Below, piece by piece: positions 18,181 through 28,376 of a DNA stretch of 64,000 nucleotides (its first letter is position 1; each line of letters begins with the position of its first letter). Origin of the DNA: Andalucia godoyi (Eukaryota; Discoba; Jakobea; Jakobida; Andaluciidae); contig VRVR01000022.1 of NCBI GenBank assembly GCA_009859145.1, positions 124,001 to 188,000 on the forward strand, in the 5' to 3' direction. Below the pieces are notes generated by a model. It saw only the letters and a program-made list of their open reading frames with translations. It made no database searches and had not been told where the DNA came from. The position numbers were made by a program, and so were the translations under genes.

Positions 18181-19731
18181 ATGTCTGATTCCATTGATTC
18201 TCTTATTTCCAAGGCGGAAGCAGCGGTTCGCATTCAGAAGGTGTGGCGAGGATACTGGGTTCGTCGGGAGCGATCGTATCACCAAGACCGATCACGGCTT
18301 TCAGAGTATGCGCAGCACACGAGCCTGCAAGCGGAGGAAGCGGCGATCCGCATTCAATCCGCATTTCGCGGGACGAAGGACAGGGAGCGTTTGAGAAATG
18401 AGATGAACTCAAATGCAGTTCGGTCGCCTTCACAAAAGCTGCGCATTCCACAGAAGGATAGGAAGTCCGGAGTGTTTATGATTACGAAAGCAGACGGGAC
18501 GGTTGTGGGAGCCGTGGTTCGGATCCAGTCGTTCTTCCGAATGGTTCACGCAAAAGTCTACGTGAGAGAATTGAAGTTCTGGAAGATGCAAAACGATTCG
18601 GCCGTCAAGATTCAAAAGGTGTTTCGAGGAGCTTGCACCCGAAAGAAGGTGCAGTCGAGAAAGCAGAATTACTCGTCTGAGAAGCAAGCGGTGACTCGTC
18701 AGTCGTTGATTGAAAAGTTCAAGGTCCTTTCAGAGCGCAAGGAATTGTTGCAGAACACAAATCTTGCGCTGCATCGCAAACTTGCAGAGTACTTTGCGGC
18801 GAAAAAATCGGACTCGGCTGGGAGTGCAGAGATCACGTCGACGAACGCGGCGGTTTCGGGTGATCTCGAAGCTCGGTACATGAGGTATTTGAGCCAGTTT
18901 CGTGAATTGCACGGAGAACACGAGCGGTTGCAAGGAGAGTACTCGTCCCTTAGTGAGGATATGACTGCACGGCTGGAAGACCGAAAAGCAAAGTGCAGCG
19001 AGTTTCAGGACTCCTTTGTGGCGTTCCGGACAGAGATTTTCAAAGCAGCGGAAAACTCGCGGACTGGCAAGCCCTTGCCAAATTCAGTGATTCAAGGATT
19101 CGAGGAGTCGCTTGTACTGAAGGAGGACGAGGTTTCTCGATCGCGACTGAAGAACATCACATACCGTAATCGATTGCATTCTTTGGAATCCAGTCTGAAA
19201 CAAAAGGAAGAGCTTGCGGAGGGTCTGCATCTTATCGATTTCGAGCAGCTCAAGATTGAGAATCAAACACTGAATGAAAAGATCGAGGAGCGAAATGAAG
19301 AATTGTCGAAGCTGCAGAGGAAGACAACGACCACCGTCCATATTCTGACCCACGTCAAGGAGAAACTTACGTTTGTCCAGGGCGACAACCAAAAACTCAA
19401 GAGAGAACTCGCGGATTTGGAAGACCAAGTTACGCGAGTCCGGGATGTGTTGACGCGAGCCAAGCACGATCGAGATGAAGTCAAGGTCACGAACACCAAG
19501 CTTCGAGAGGCGATGCCGTTGGTCGGAAATGACAGTTTGTTGCTTGATTTCGAGTCGCGCAAGGAACGCGCTGCGGGGCTACGAACGCAGATCAACGGGC
19601 TGAAGGAGCAGTACGAACAAATCAAGATGGAGGCGACACTCACAACGCAGCAGTACCGAAACGCAGAACAGTCTCTGAGCAGGACGCAGCTGGCTCGCGC
19701 ATCAATGACAGGAGTTCCTTTTGTTCGATGA
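18181..19731 (+). CDS. CFAP184 (CCDC96)-like coiled-coil protein with IQ motifs
   Basis: I chose the ATG at 18181 (MSDSIDSL, 516 aa); upstream in-frame codons come from a purine-rich leader. Four IQ calmodulin-binding motifs lie in the first 160 residues: AVRIQKVWRGYWVRR, AIRIQSAFRGTKDRE, VVRIQSFFRMVHAK, AVKIQKVFRGACTRK. The rest is coiled coil. At about residues 335-385 it carries KQKEELAEGLHLIDFEQL, then KIENQTLNEKIEERNEEL, the near-invariant block of CCDC96/CFAP184, a partner of CCDC113 in axonemal linkage near radial spoke 3 and the N-DRC. Animal CFAP184 lacks obvious IQ motifs, so this is either a lineage-specific fusion or a sister family. Confidence 0.75.
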   Translation: MSDSIDSLISKAEAAVRIQKVWRGYWVRRERSYHQDRSRLSEYAQHTSLQAEEAAIRIQSAFRGTKDRERLRNEMNSNAVRSPSQKLRIPQKDRKSGVFMITKADGTVVGAVVRIQSFFRMVHAKVYVRELKFWKMQNDSAVKIQKVFRGACTRKKVQSRKQNYSSEKQAVTRQSLIEKFKVLSERKELLQNTNLALHRKLAEYFAAKKSDSAGSAEITSTNAAVSGDLEARYMRYLSQFRELHGEHERLQGEYSSLSEDMTARLEDRKAKCSEFQDSFVAFRTEIFKAAENSRTGKPLPNSVIQGFEESLVLKEDEVSRSRLKNITYRNRLHSLESSLKQKEELAEGLHLIDFEQLKIENQTLNEKIEERNEELSKLQRKTTTTVHILTHVKEKLTFVQGDNQKLKRELADLEDQVTRVRDVLTRAKHDRDEVKVTNTKLREAMPLVGNDSLLLDFESRKERAAGLRTQINGLKEQYEQIKMEATLTTQQYRNAEQSLSRTQLARASMTGVPFVR

Positions 19732-20896
<1,165 letters not shown>

Positions 20897-22570
20897 ATGA
20901 AGTCTCCCACATGTCCCTATTCCCATCCTGAAGAGTTCTGCCATCATCTTCCTTACCGAGTGACGCTTCCTATCATAGCAGCTGTTTTCTTGCTGGCACC
21001 GCTATGCTGTGGTTTGTGGCTTCAGATCCCGCTCGCAATGCCTCCTTCCTCCGACAAGATCAACTTCCCCATATTTCTACTCTTTCTTGGCCTGTACTGG
21101 TTCCAAGCATTCGGAGTCTCGCATTACCACATGGGTTCGCGCGTTCTGCTGTTTCCATTTCGTCTCCAATTTGCCTTCTTCTTTGCTGCTTCTTGTTTCG
21201 GAATCTGCTTCATAGCGGGCTTTCAGCCGTGGCTCGCGCAGTACTACACCGTCATTCTCAGTCTGATCTCGGACTTTATCTTTGTAATGGTCGCCCCCAT
21301 CATTGGTCTTCATGCATACTACCGCACCAAACACCCGGAGACATATCGTGCGTTTGGGATCCATCCAGAGCGTATTCGCGACATCCTTCATTTCGAAGGG
21401 GACTCCCCGTTGGCAACCAGCAGTGATAGTTTGAAACAGTCGCTTCTTTCATTTGACTCTTCGTCCTTCGATAACACCAGCGAGTCGTCCCCGGCGTCAT
21501 CGCCGCTGAAGAGTCCAAAGGGGTTCGCGTCGATCGGACAGGGTGTCACTGCGCCTTCGAAGCGCCGATACTTTCGCACGTTGGCACAGTCGGTTCCGTG
21601 GATTCCCGAAAGCATAGAGGAACTAAAAAAGACGTTTGCGACTGCGTGCAGTGTATACTACCTGGGGGTGCTCATGTATGGGTTCTGCTACATATTTTCG
21701 TACGTCTTTCGAGAATACTTGTTTGACTCGCAACAAGGAAATGTCTACTACGCCATTCTGTTCTCGTTTGGATTTTCGATTTCGTTTATGCCTGTCCGTG
21801 CATTCATGTCGAGACGAATTCGCACCAGTGCACGGCTGCAGGCACAAGAATACATTCTGAAACACGGTGCGGATGAGGAGGATGCACCGACGCACACGAC
21901 GACCACGGCGACAGTGAACCGTGAAGCTGCATTTCGAAGAATGCGAGCGGTGGCAATGGGCTTTGAAGCCACTTCAATCTTCTATCTGGAGCTCTTGTTC
22001 TTTGTGTTCTTCAGAAACCTGTTCAGCGCTGTTCATACCTATGCAGTGTTCTTCGCCTTGGAAATATCAAAGTACCTGTTTGAGGACATACTGCGATTTA
22101 TTCTCCCTCTTTCGCGGAAGTGGTTTGACATTCGGCGGCATCCAAAGCTGAGCAAAACGTTTCCGCTGTCGCTGCTGCGGTACACCTGTGCCGATTCCTA
22201 TGAGCTTGAAGTCTACAACACCTCTTTTGGATACGGCATCCACCTGATGGCAAATGCCGCATCCGGGTTATGCTACCTGGTGATGGCATTGCTGCTGCGC
22301 TACAATCACAATTCGCAGTTCTTCCATTACCGAGATATGACAAATGGCGAATTCCAACTACTGATCTCGCTCTATGGATACTCGTATGCGTTGCTCTTTG
22401 TGAATTTTGTCTTTCTGGCCGCATATCTTCGTCGCAAGCACGGACTGGATCTCATTTCCATATCGTGTACGCCGTTCGTCCGAAACCGAGTCTCGCTTGT
22501 CGCTCTGTTCCTTATCGCCCCGCACGTGATGCAAGATGTTTACTTGGCATTGCTGCAGTATAATGAATAA
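20897..22570 (+). CDS. Unknown polytopic membrane protein
   Basis: 557 aa from the ATG at 20897; the frame extends slightly upstream without an ATG. Roughly ten hydrophobic spans are visible: four at residues ~25-150, two pairs in the middle (~245-310, ~375-420) and three near the C-terminus (~455-555). A Ser-rich cytosolic-type loop (residues ~185-225) and a second polar loop (~315-350) separate the groups. I recognise no transporter or enzyme signature; the pattern does not match EXS, SLC or MBOAT motifs that I know. The TAA stop overlaps an AATAAA. The two tRNA-Tyr genes lie just downstream on the other strand. Confidence 0.75.
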   Translation: MKSPTCPYSHPEEFCHHLPYRVTLPIIAAVFLLAPLCCGLWLQIPLAMPPSSDKINFPIFLLFLGLYWFQAFGVSHYHMGSRVLLFPFRLQFAFFFAASCFGICFIAGFQPWLAQYYTVILSLISDFIFVMVAPIIGLHAYYRTKHPETYRAFGIHPERIRDILHFEGDSPLATSSDSLKQSLLSFDSSSFDNTSESSPASSPLKSPKGFASIGQGVTAPSKRRYFRTLAQSVPWIPESIEELKKTFATACSVYYLGVLMYGFCYIFSYVFREYLFDSQQGNVYYAILFSFGFSISFMPVRAFMSRRIRTSARLQAQEYILKHGADEEDAPTHTTTTATVNREAAFRRMRAVAMGFEATSIFYLELLFFVFFRNLFSAVHTYAVFFALEISKYLFEDILRFILPLSRKWFDIRRHPKLSKTFPLSLLRYTCADSYELEVYNTSFGYGIHLMANAASGLCYLVMALLLRYNHNSQFFHYRDMTNGEFQLLISLYGYSYALLFVNFVFLAAYLRRKHGLDLISISCTPFVRNRVSLVALFLIAPHVMQDVYLALLQYNE

Positions 22571-22644
22571 ATCGCAAGATCGGTTTTGGATGATTAAAAA
22601 TGAAGACAGGTTGATTCGATTAATTAAAAAAAAAATATGAAGAC

Positions 22645-22729
22645 TCTCCAGAGAGTGAATCGAACACCCGACCCTATGATTTCTATAGCCCTCTACAGTC
22701 ACATGCTCTACCAACTGAGCTATCCGGAG
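22645..22729 (-). tRNA. tRNA-Tyr (GTA) with 12-nt intron, copy 1
   Basis: On the minus strand the acceptor stem CTCCGGA pairs with TCTGGAG (one G-U), the D-arm is GCTCAGTTGGTAGAGC, and the anticodon stem TGTGA/TCATA encloses CTGTAG plus an insert of 12 nt. The T-arm is GGGTGTTCGATTCACTC. The anticodon is GTA. The intron lies one base 3' of the anticodon, the canonical eukaryotic place; removing it leaves 73 nt. A T-run follows as a Pol III terminator. Confidence 0.95.
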
Positions 22730-22860
22730 AACTCTGATCGCGCCTCATCCTCACAAGCTTTGTGGTACTTGCAAGTATCCAGCATGGAGGAGGATGGAGT
22801 AACATCACTTGATGCTAACACCGTGTTCCTTTGGAAATGGGGAAAAAAAATTTGAACAAA

Positions 22861-22945
22861 TCTCCAGAGAGTGAATCGAACACCCGACCCTATGATTTCT
22901 ATAGTCCTCTACAGTCACATGCTCTACCAACTGAGCTATCCGGAG
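22861..22945 (-). tRNA. tRNA-Tyr (GTA) with 12-nt intron, copy 2
   Basis: Identical mature sequence to the first copy; the only visible difference is one base inside the intron (GGACTATAGAA versus GGGCTATAGAA). It lies 216 bp upstream of copy 1 on the same strand and is followed by its own T-run. Confidence 0.95.
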
Positions 22946-23250
22946 TGCTCAGAGTTGCACTGCTGTCTTTTTCCTTGTCATCATTATCTGCCTCGATCGA
23001 GACCGCTCCTCCTTTCTTCCCGTTCTTTCAACAGTGAGCGTTTTCGCTTTCCCTCCAAAAAGACGCAACGTTTTCGATATTTCACTTCTTTTCCACTTCC
23101 TTCTGCATTCTTCTTTATCGTTCTTTTCCCAACCGTTTGTGTGCGTGCGTGCGTGCGTGTTGTTTTACTTTTCAAGTTTTTTTGTTGTTTCGAATTTAGA
23201 AAAGGGGTTCTATTTCTTTTTTTCTCCCCCACCCCGTTTGTTTATGAAAC
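22946..23250. other. Divergent region between tRNA-Tyr and NUP35
   Basis: T-rich on the plus strand with (GTGC)n-like GTGCGTGCGTGCGTGC near 23140-23160. No gene found; presumably the NUP35 promoter and the tRNA upstream flank. Confidence 0.4.
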
Positions 23251-24522
23251 ATGCGTCGTGTTACTTGGCAAGCGGATGCCGACGAGTATGTCCGATACAA
23301 GGAGCATTCGACTCCCGGAGGTGCACCTTCTCCAGGACTTCATTCTTCGACTGGGCCAGGACCACTGGCACACGCGCCTCACTCCTCGACTGCCTCTGGC
23401 TATGCGCCGCTTGACCGCTCTGTTTTGGACTCGACAAGTTCCCCAGCCACTCAGAGCACGATGAATTCCAGCGGCACGTCAGGCAACTCGAACCATAGTT
23501 ATGCGAACACATATCAAGACCGTATCCCGGGGTTAATCTCGCAGTCACAGTCGCAGTCACAGTCGCAGCCGTTTCCTCGAGGTACGCCCTATCCACAACG
23601 GAATTCTAGAAATGCGACATCGAGCGGATCGGCGGTTACGGGATTCTCCGGAAGTGGAGTCGTTCATAGAATGCCTCCTGCGTCCCCACCGTCTCGGCAG
23701 ATCGATGCATATCATCGAATGCGAGACGGCAGTAGTTCATTGATTCATCAATCTCCGGATACTGCCAACAATAGTAATGCGAGTGGATTTGGGGGCAGTC
23801 TTGCGAGTTCCGCAACAGCAGCAGCAGCTGGTGGTGTCGGCGGAGGCAGTGGTAGCAATATCCACGGTGGAGGTGCATGGATCGAGAATCCGTGTGACCA
23901 CTGGGTGACGGTGTTTGGATTTCCAGCGTCGCGTTCATCAAGAGTCGTGGCCGAGTTTTCGCGAATTGGACTCGTATCTGCAACCTCGATTGTTTCTCCT
24001 TCCAACTCGTCTCTTCAGACGTCGCTGTTTTCGAACTCGATGACTGCGAATTCGTTCGTGTCGCCGCTTGATGGAGCTGAAGCAGCGGGTCAAGATGCTG
24101 GGGAGAGCGGGCATGGAAACTGGATTCACTTGCGGTTTGTATCACGCACCGATGCCCTCCATGCGCTCTCATGGCACTCGAGACTGCTGTTCCGCGACAC
24201 GATGATCGGAGTCACGCGTACAGAGCCCGAAGTCGTTCGGCTTGCCGAAGAACAAGCGGCCGGTGGGCGCATTGGATCTGTCCGGAAATCCACTGTGCAA
24301 AAAAAGAGAGCGTACACAGAGTCCATCGAGCCCACCATGCTGTTTGAGCAGCAGCAGCCACAATATCAACCACAATCACAGCAATCACAGCAACCGCAGC
24401 TGCAAAGACCCGGTGTGGTGGATTCATCGCTTTTGCTCGCAGAACCAGCCGCAAAGCAACCGCGGATCGAAAAGTGGGGCATCTGGTCTACCGTCAAGGA
24501 GTTCGTCATGGGCGGATTCTAA
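23251..24522 (+). CDS. NUP35: Nucleoporin NUP35/NUP53
   Basis: 423 aa. The N-terminal half is Ser/Gln/Gly-rich and disordered. The Nup35-type RRM (MPPN domain) spans about residues 210-330: ENPCDHWVTVFGFPASRSSRVVAEFSRIG, then GNWIHLRFVSRTDALHALSWHSRLLFRDTMIGVTR, with a ~45-residue Ser-rich insertion between the halves. The last residues, WGIWSTVKEFVMGGF, form the amphipathic C-terminal helix typical of Nup53/35, which binds the nuclear membrane. The protein is a scaffold of the inner ring of the nuclear pore. Poly-Q tracts occur near residues 370-390. Confidence 0.9.
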   Translation: MRRVTWQADADEYVRYKEHSTPGGAPSPGLHSSTGPGPLAHAPHSSTASGYAPLDRSVLDSTSSPATQSTMNSSGTSGNSNHSYANTYQDRIPGLISQSQSQSQSQPFPRGTPYPQRNSRNATSSGSAVTGFSGSGVVHRMPPASPPSRQIDAYHRMRDGSSSLIHQSPDTANNSNASGFGGSLASSATAAAAGGVGGGSGSNIHGGGAWIENPCDHWVTVFGFPASRSSRVVAEFSRIGLVSATSIVSPSNSSLQTSLFSNSMTANSFVSPLDGAEAAGQDAGESGHGNWIHLRFVSRTDALHALSWHSRLLFRDTMIGVTRTEPEVVRLAEEQAAGGRIGSVRKSTVQKKRAYTESIEPTMLFEQQQPQYQPQSQQSQQPQLQRPGVVDSSLLLAEPAAKQPRIEKWGIWSTVKEFVMGGF

Positions 24523-24605
24523 ACTCTCCACTACCCCGTTCTGGAGTACCATGCAGTAAAAAATAGCTATAATACTTCTTCATAGTGGATTAATGATCCC
24601 TCCTC

Positions 24606-24958
24606 ACCGCTGATTAGTAACACGTCATTGTCATGCATAAACAGACACGGTCAATACTGGCCGACACTAGCACGTTTGTTTTCACAGGAATTCGTGCTTA
24701 CGCGTAGCCATCTATGATTCGTCCAGCGCACTGCCAAGAGGCGAACTTCCAAGACACGATCTCCACTCCCCAGCACGCAGGGTAGCCAACCCCAAGCAGA
24801 AGCCTCAGGGACCGTCTCTTGCAGAACTCTTGGTTTTCTGTTACGAGTGCACCAGGCGGAAGCAAAGTGTTTGCCTATCCCCTTCCCGGCAACGGGATGC
24901 AAGATTGAATATGCATGCCTATTCGTAGATATGCATGTTCAATGTATAATGCAGGCGT
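24606..24958 (-). mobile_element. Mobile-element family A, copy 1 (353 bp, inverted)
   Basis: In reverse orientation it starts ACGCCTGCATTATACA and ends ATTACTAATCAGCGGT-like (here GTTACTAATCAGCGGT), like the other A copies. About 80 bp at one end and 100 bp at the other match copies A2-A4, while the middle is different. It keeps the subterminal hairpin and the TCCCGGCAACGGGA stem-loop. On the plus strand a frame (about 24711-24923) ends in SPSRQRDARLNMH, as in A4. I see no target-site duplication. Confidence 0.85.
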
Positions 24959-25145
24959 CTGTGCAATTTTTCGGCTTTTCTAACTTTTTACCTGACGTAC
25001 TTGCAGCTCCCTGAATCCGCAAGTCCACATTCCGCAGAGTTCCCGCAGTTTGCAGTTCATTTTGTACTTTTCCACCCCTTTGGGTTCGTGGTTTATTCGA
25101 GCCGGTAGTTGCGGGATTGAGAAGAGCCTTTAGGAATTACGAGAA

Positions 25146-26018
25146 ATGTCCGTTCGTGTATGGTTTGTGACTGGGTGCTCGAATGGGTTTGGGCTGACGC
25201 TCAGCGAGACCCTTTTGAGGGCAGGAGAGCGGGTATTCATGACCGCACGCCGAGTGGACTCGCTGGCGAGCCTGCTGGCAGAGTTTCCCGAGACAGCCCG
25301 ATGTGCTGAGCTTGACGTGACGAGCAGCGCACAAGCCTCTGCTGCGGTGCAGAAGTGCATTGATGTGTTTGGACGTATCGATGTGCTGCTCAACAATGCG
25401 GGATACGGGCTGGTTGGTGCAGTGGAGGAGACATCGGATGCCGAGATGCAGAAAAACTTCCAAGCAAACTTTTTTGGCCCGGTTTATGTGACGCAGGCTG
25501 CGCTTCCGTTCTTGCGCAAGCAGGCAAAGGAGGTCGTGGACGCAAATCAGAAGCCAGTCATTTTGTTCAACACCGCGATTGCTGCGTTGGAGAATGAAGC
25601 GGGGTTCGGCATTTACGGAGCTGCCAAGGCTGCACAGGAGGCAGTTGCAGAGTCGCTCCGTAAGGAGCTGGTGCCCGTTGGAATCCGCGTGGGTACCATT
25701 GTGCTTGGACCATTTCGCACTGGCTTCATTGGGTCTGGTCTGCAGACCACAGAAAAGAAAATCGATGATTACACAAACTCGAGCGGGAAGTTTGCGCATC
25801 ACTTGACAAACGTGATCAACGGCAGGCAGCCGGGAGATCCCGAGAAAGCTTCCAAAGCGGTCCTGGAAGCCGTCGTTGGAGCATTTACTGGCAAGCACCA
25901 GCTGCCCCACCGCCTGATTCTTGGAAGTTTCGCAGTTGCAAAGGTCGATGCATCGCTTGCTCACAGGAAGAAGGAACTTGACGAATGGCGCAATGTTGGC
26001 CAGGGCTGCGACTTCTGA
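25146..26018 (+). CDS. Classical short-chain dehydrogenase/reductase (SDR)
   Basis: 290 aa. Cofactor motif TGCSNGFG at residues 9-16, then TARR, LDVTS and NNAGYG; the catalytic YGAAK (Tyr/Lys) is present. The Ser that normally lies 13 residues before the Tyr is replaced: the stretch reads NTAIAALENEAGFGIY, with Ala or Thr there. The ARR after strand 2 suggests NADP(H). Such enzymes oxidise or reduce alcohols and ketones; the substrate cannot be told. The gene stands alone, with an A-family element upstream. Confidence 0.88.
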   Translation: MSVRVWFVTGCSNGFGLTLSETLLRAGERVFMTARRVDSLASLLAEFPETARCAELDVTSSAQASAAVQKCIDVFGRIDVLLNNAGYGLVGAVEETSDAEMQKNFQANFFGPVYVTQAALPFLRKQAKEVVDANQKPVILFNTAIAALENEAGFGIYGAAKAAQEAVAESLRKELVPVGIRVGTIVLGPFRTGFIGSGLQTTEKKIDDYTNSSGKFAHHLTNVINGRQPGDPEKASKAVLEAVVGAFTGKHQLPHRLILGSFAVAKVDASLAHRKKELDEWRNVGQGCDF

Positions 26019-26147
26019 TTCATTCTTGAAGAATGAGTGGAAAAAAACCTGCTACCACCCGACTGTATGCCTAGACCTCTGTAAACGAAATAGCCGTCCT
26101 TTCCTAGCGGATTTCTTCGTGCGCCCTGCAGATTTTATCTCTCCATT

Positions 26148-28376
26148 TTACTGCTGATCCTCAATACGATTCATCTTTTGAGAGTCGGCTTCATTGCCGC
26201 TGTGCACACGCTCACATTCGCAATCACAGTCACGGACTTCAAGGTGCTTCATGACTGCAGTCAGGTACGCGATAGCGGCCCACCGCTTATTCACTTCCGA
26301 AACTGCCTGTTGTGCGAATCCAATATTGTAGTAATCAAACTGGATGAACGTCGGAAGTCGATGACACTCGGTGGTCATTGCATCGACCCTGCGCATGATC
26401 GAATGATATCGATTAGCCTTGATTGCAAGGGATTTCCGTCCAGATGCAATTCCCAATATGTAGTGATGGATCATGACAAGGCCGTCCTGGCGCACCACGG
26501 GTTCGTACGCCTCTGTTCGCAGTCCAATCTTATCCAAACCATGTACATCACGAAAGTGGAAGTGGGTTTCACACAGAATGTGGTGTGCATCCACAAACTG
26601 CGGATACGGACTGTTCTTCTCATCGCATAAAACTACATATCGTATCTGTTTGGACGGCTGGGGCGACGCACCGTGCGACGGATCGTTTGCATCCAAGTCA
26701 ATCACAGTCTTTGTTTCCATGGCGCTCCCGTTTTCCGATGACACTGGAGATTCTTCTGCGTGAACGTCCTCGCCATTAAAACTTTCGCTTCCAGCCAACA
26801 GACATGGTGATGGCGATGGCGATGGCGATGGCGAAGACGAAGACGAAGGCGGGGAAAGCGCAGTGAGACATTGATAAGACGGCCATTCTCGAGGATGCCT
26901 TTGTGAAAGTTGTGGTGGAGTCCAAATCATATCAAAGATTCCGGCCTCCTCAAACTCCTTCTTGATCATGTTCCACATCGCAGCATGCCGATCGCATTTT
27001 CTCAGGTTTAAGAAAATGGTCACGATTGCGGGTGCACCGTTGGCATTTGCGCTTGTCTTTTCGGATTGTGTGCTGAAATGGGATTCAATCTCTTTTAGAA
27101 CCTTGTGGAGACGCTGATGACAGGGATCGATCCGTCGATCTCCACCTCCAGAATGGGCAACCCACATTCCAAGACGTCGTTTCGACTTCGGATCCGCACT
27201 TTCAAAAGACGCAATAGCATCTTTCTTTACGAAATCCACGCAAATCGGAAGTTTGAATGCTCTGATACCTTCTGCAAGCTGAACGCTCACAGGTTTTGTT
27301 GCGCACTGGTTCGCAACGATCGACAGTGACTTTGACAGCGAAGTAGAATTATGTGTCATCAGATAACATTGCTGAGAGTACGGCAAGCGATGCAGAATGC
27401 CATCCTCAATATTCAGCGAATCAAAATTCAAATTCAAAAGTGACTGGGAACGAATCGATCGATTCAAAACACTGCACAGATGCATCGAAAGAGGCTTTGG
27501 AATCCATATGTCGGAACCATTCAATACATCCGTTGACGCTGTGGCAAGTGCAGCACACGAATCGATGAACACGGGGTCGAATGTTTGAAGGTCTTTTGGC
27601 CCTTTCACGAGTTTGCACGTGTGGAAAAGATGGCAATAAGTCCTCCAGAACGAAGCATTTCTCTTTGTGCCCGTTCCAGCCGAAGAGGCCATATATTGCG
27701 GCAAGAAGGCCATGGCGGAGACGGAAGTTCCCGCGGAGGTACTGCCGCTGGTGGTGGTGGTGGTGGTGACTGCGGCGTCGCTGATCTTCTGAGCAACAGA
27801 GATGTGGACTGCGTAGACTGACGCAGCGGCAGGCGGTGTCCAATGATCGGGTGACACTGCATTTCCCAGTACTACAAATTCAGGGTGCGGACACTGTCCG
27901 CGCCACACCGCAACAGGACGTGTGGCGCCCGACTTCTGATCATTCCAAACAAGCGTGAAATCCCGGACAGGCATTACAAATCTGGGATCATTGACACAGA
28001 ATATAGCATATGCAATGTCTGTGGACTCGGGAATTCGGCCCGACACTGCATGCCCGAGAGGAACACATCCTTTGGGGGTCTTCGGGGCTACAAAGCCCCA
28101 CTTTTTCTTGTAAAACACCCCACCCGCTCCCCGCGTGTCCCATATCGGTTCGCTTTCCACCGGCTTCACCACATACGGATACAGCGGGTTGTGAATGCAG
28201 TGTCTCACCATCTCCATTCCTACCGGAACAACCGGAACAACCAGTGCTTCCGATTCTGCTGCGTTGGTCGCATTCAGGCACTCAGCACCACCACCGGCTT
28301 CAGAAGCAGCAGCACAATTCTGAAATAGACTCTTTTCAACTTCTGAATTCACCACCTGTCGTAAATCACTCGTCAT
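26148..28376 (-). CDS. Vps62-domain plus PI-PLC X-like protein
   Basis: 742 aa from the ATG at 28376 (the frame opens earlier only with GTG). The N-terminal part resembles Vps62/DUF946: LVWNDQKSGATRPVAVWRG followed by PEFVVLGNAV. The C-terminal half resembles the PLC-like phosphodiesterase fold: YLMTHNS at about residue 342, VSVQLAEGIRAFKLPI, WVAHSGGG at about 407, then IVTIFLNLR. Both His residues of the X-domain are present, but the Asp/Glu of the usual RxLDLD is not obvious. It may be a lipid- or membrane-binding phosphodiesterase-like protein. A Ser/Pro/Asp repeat occurs near residues 510-525. Confidence 0.65.
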   Translation of the reverse strand: MTSDLRQVVNSEVEKSLFQNCAAASEAGGGAECLNATNAAESEALVVPVVPVGMEMVRHCIHNPLYPYVVKPVESEPIWDTRGAGGVFYKKKWGFVAPKTPKGCVPLGHAVSGRIPESTDIAYAIFCVNDPRFVMPVRDFTLVWNDQKSGATRPVAVWRGQCPHPEFVVLGNAVSPDHWTPPAAASVYAVHISVAQKISDAAVTTTTTTSGSTSAGTSVSAMAFLPQYMASSAGTGTKRNASFWRTYCHLFHTCKLVKGPKDLQTFDPVFIDSCAALATASTDVLNGSDIWIPKPLSMHLCSVLNRSIRSQSLLNLNFDSLNIEDGILHRLPYSQQCYLMTHNSTSLSKSLSIVANQCATKPVSVQLAEGIRAFKLPICVDFVKKDAIASFESADPKSKRRLGMWVAHSGGGDRRIDPCHQRLHKVLKEIESHFSTQSEKTSANANGAPAIVTIFLNLRKCDRHAAMWNMIKKEFEEAGIFDMIWTPPQLSQRHPREWPSYQCLTALSPPSSSSSPSPSPSPSPCLLAGSESFNGEDVHAEESPVSSENGSAMETKTVIDLDANDPSHGASPQPSKQIRYVVLCDEKNSPYPQFVDAHHILCETHFHFRDVHGLDKIGLRTEAYEPVVRQDGLVMIHHYILGIASGRKSLAIKANRYHSIMRRVDAMTTECHRLPTFIQFDYYNIGFAQQAVSEVNKRWAAIAYLTAVMKHLEVRDCDCECERVHSGNEADSQKMNRIEDQQ

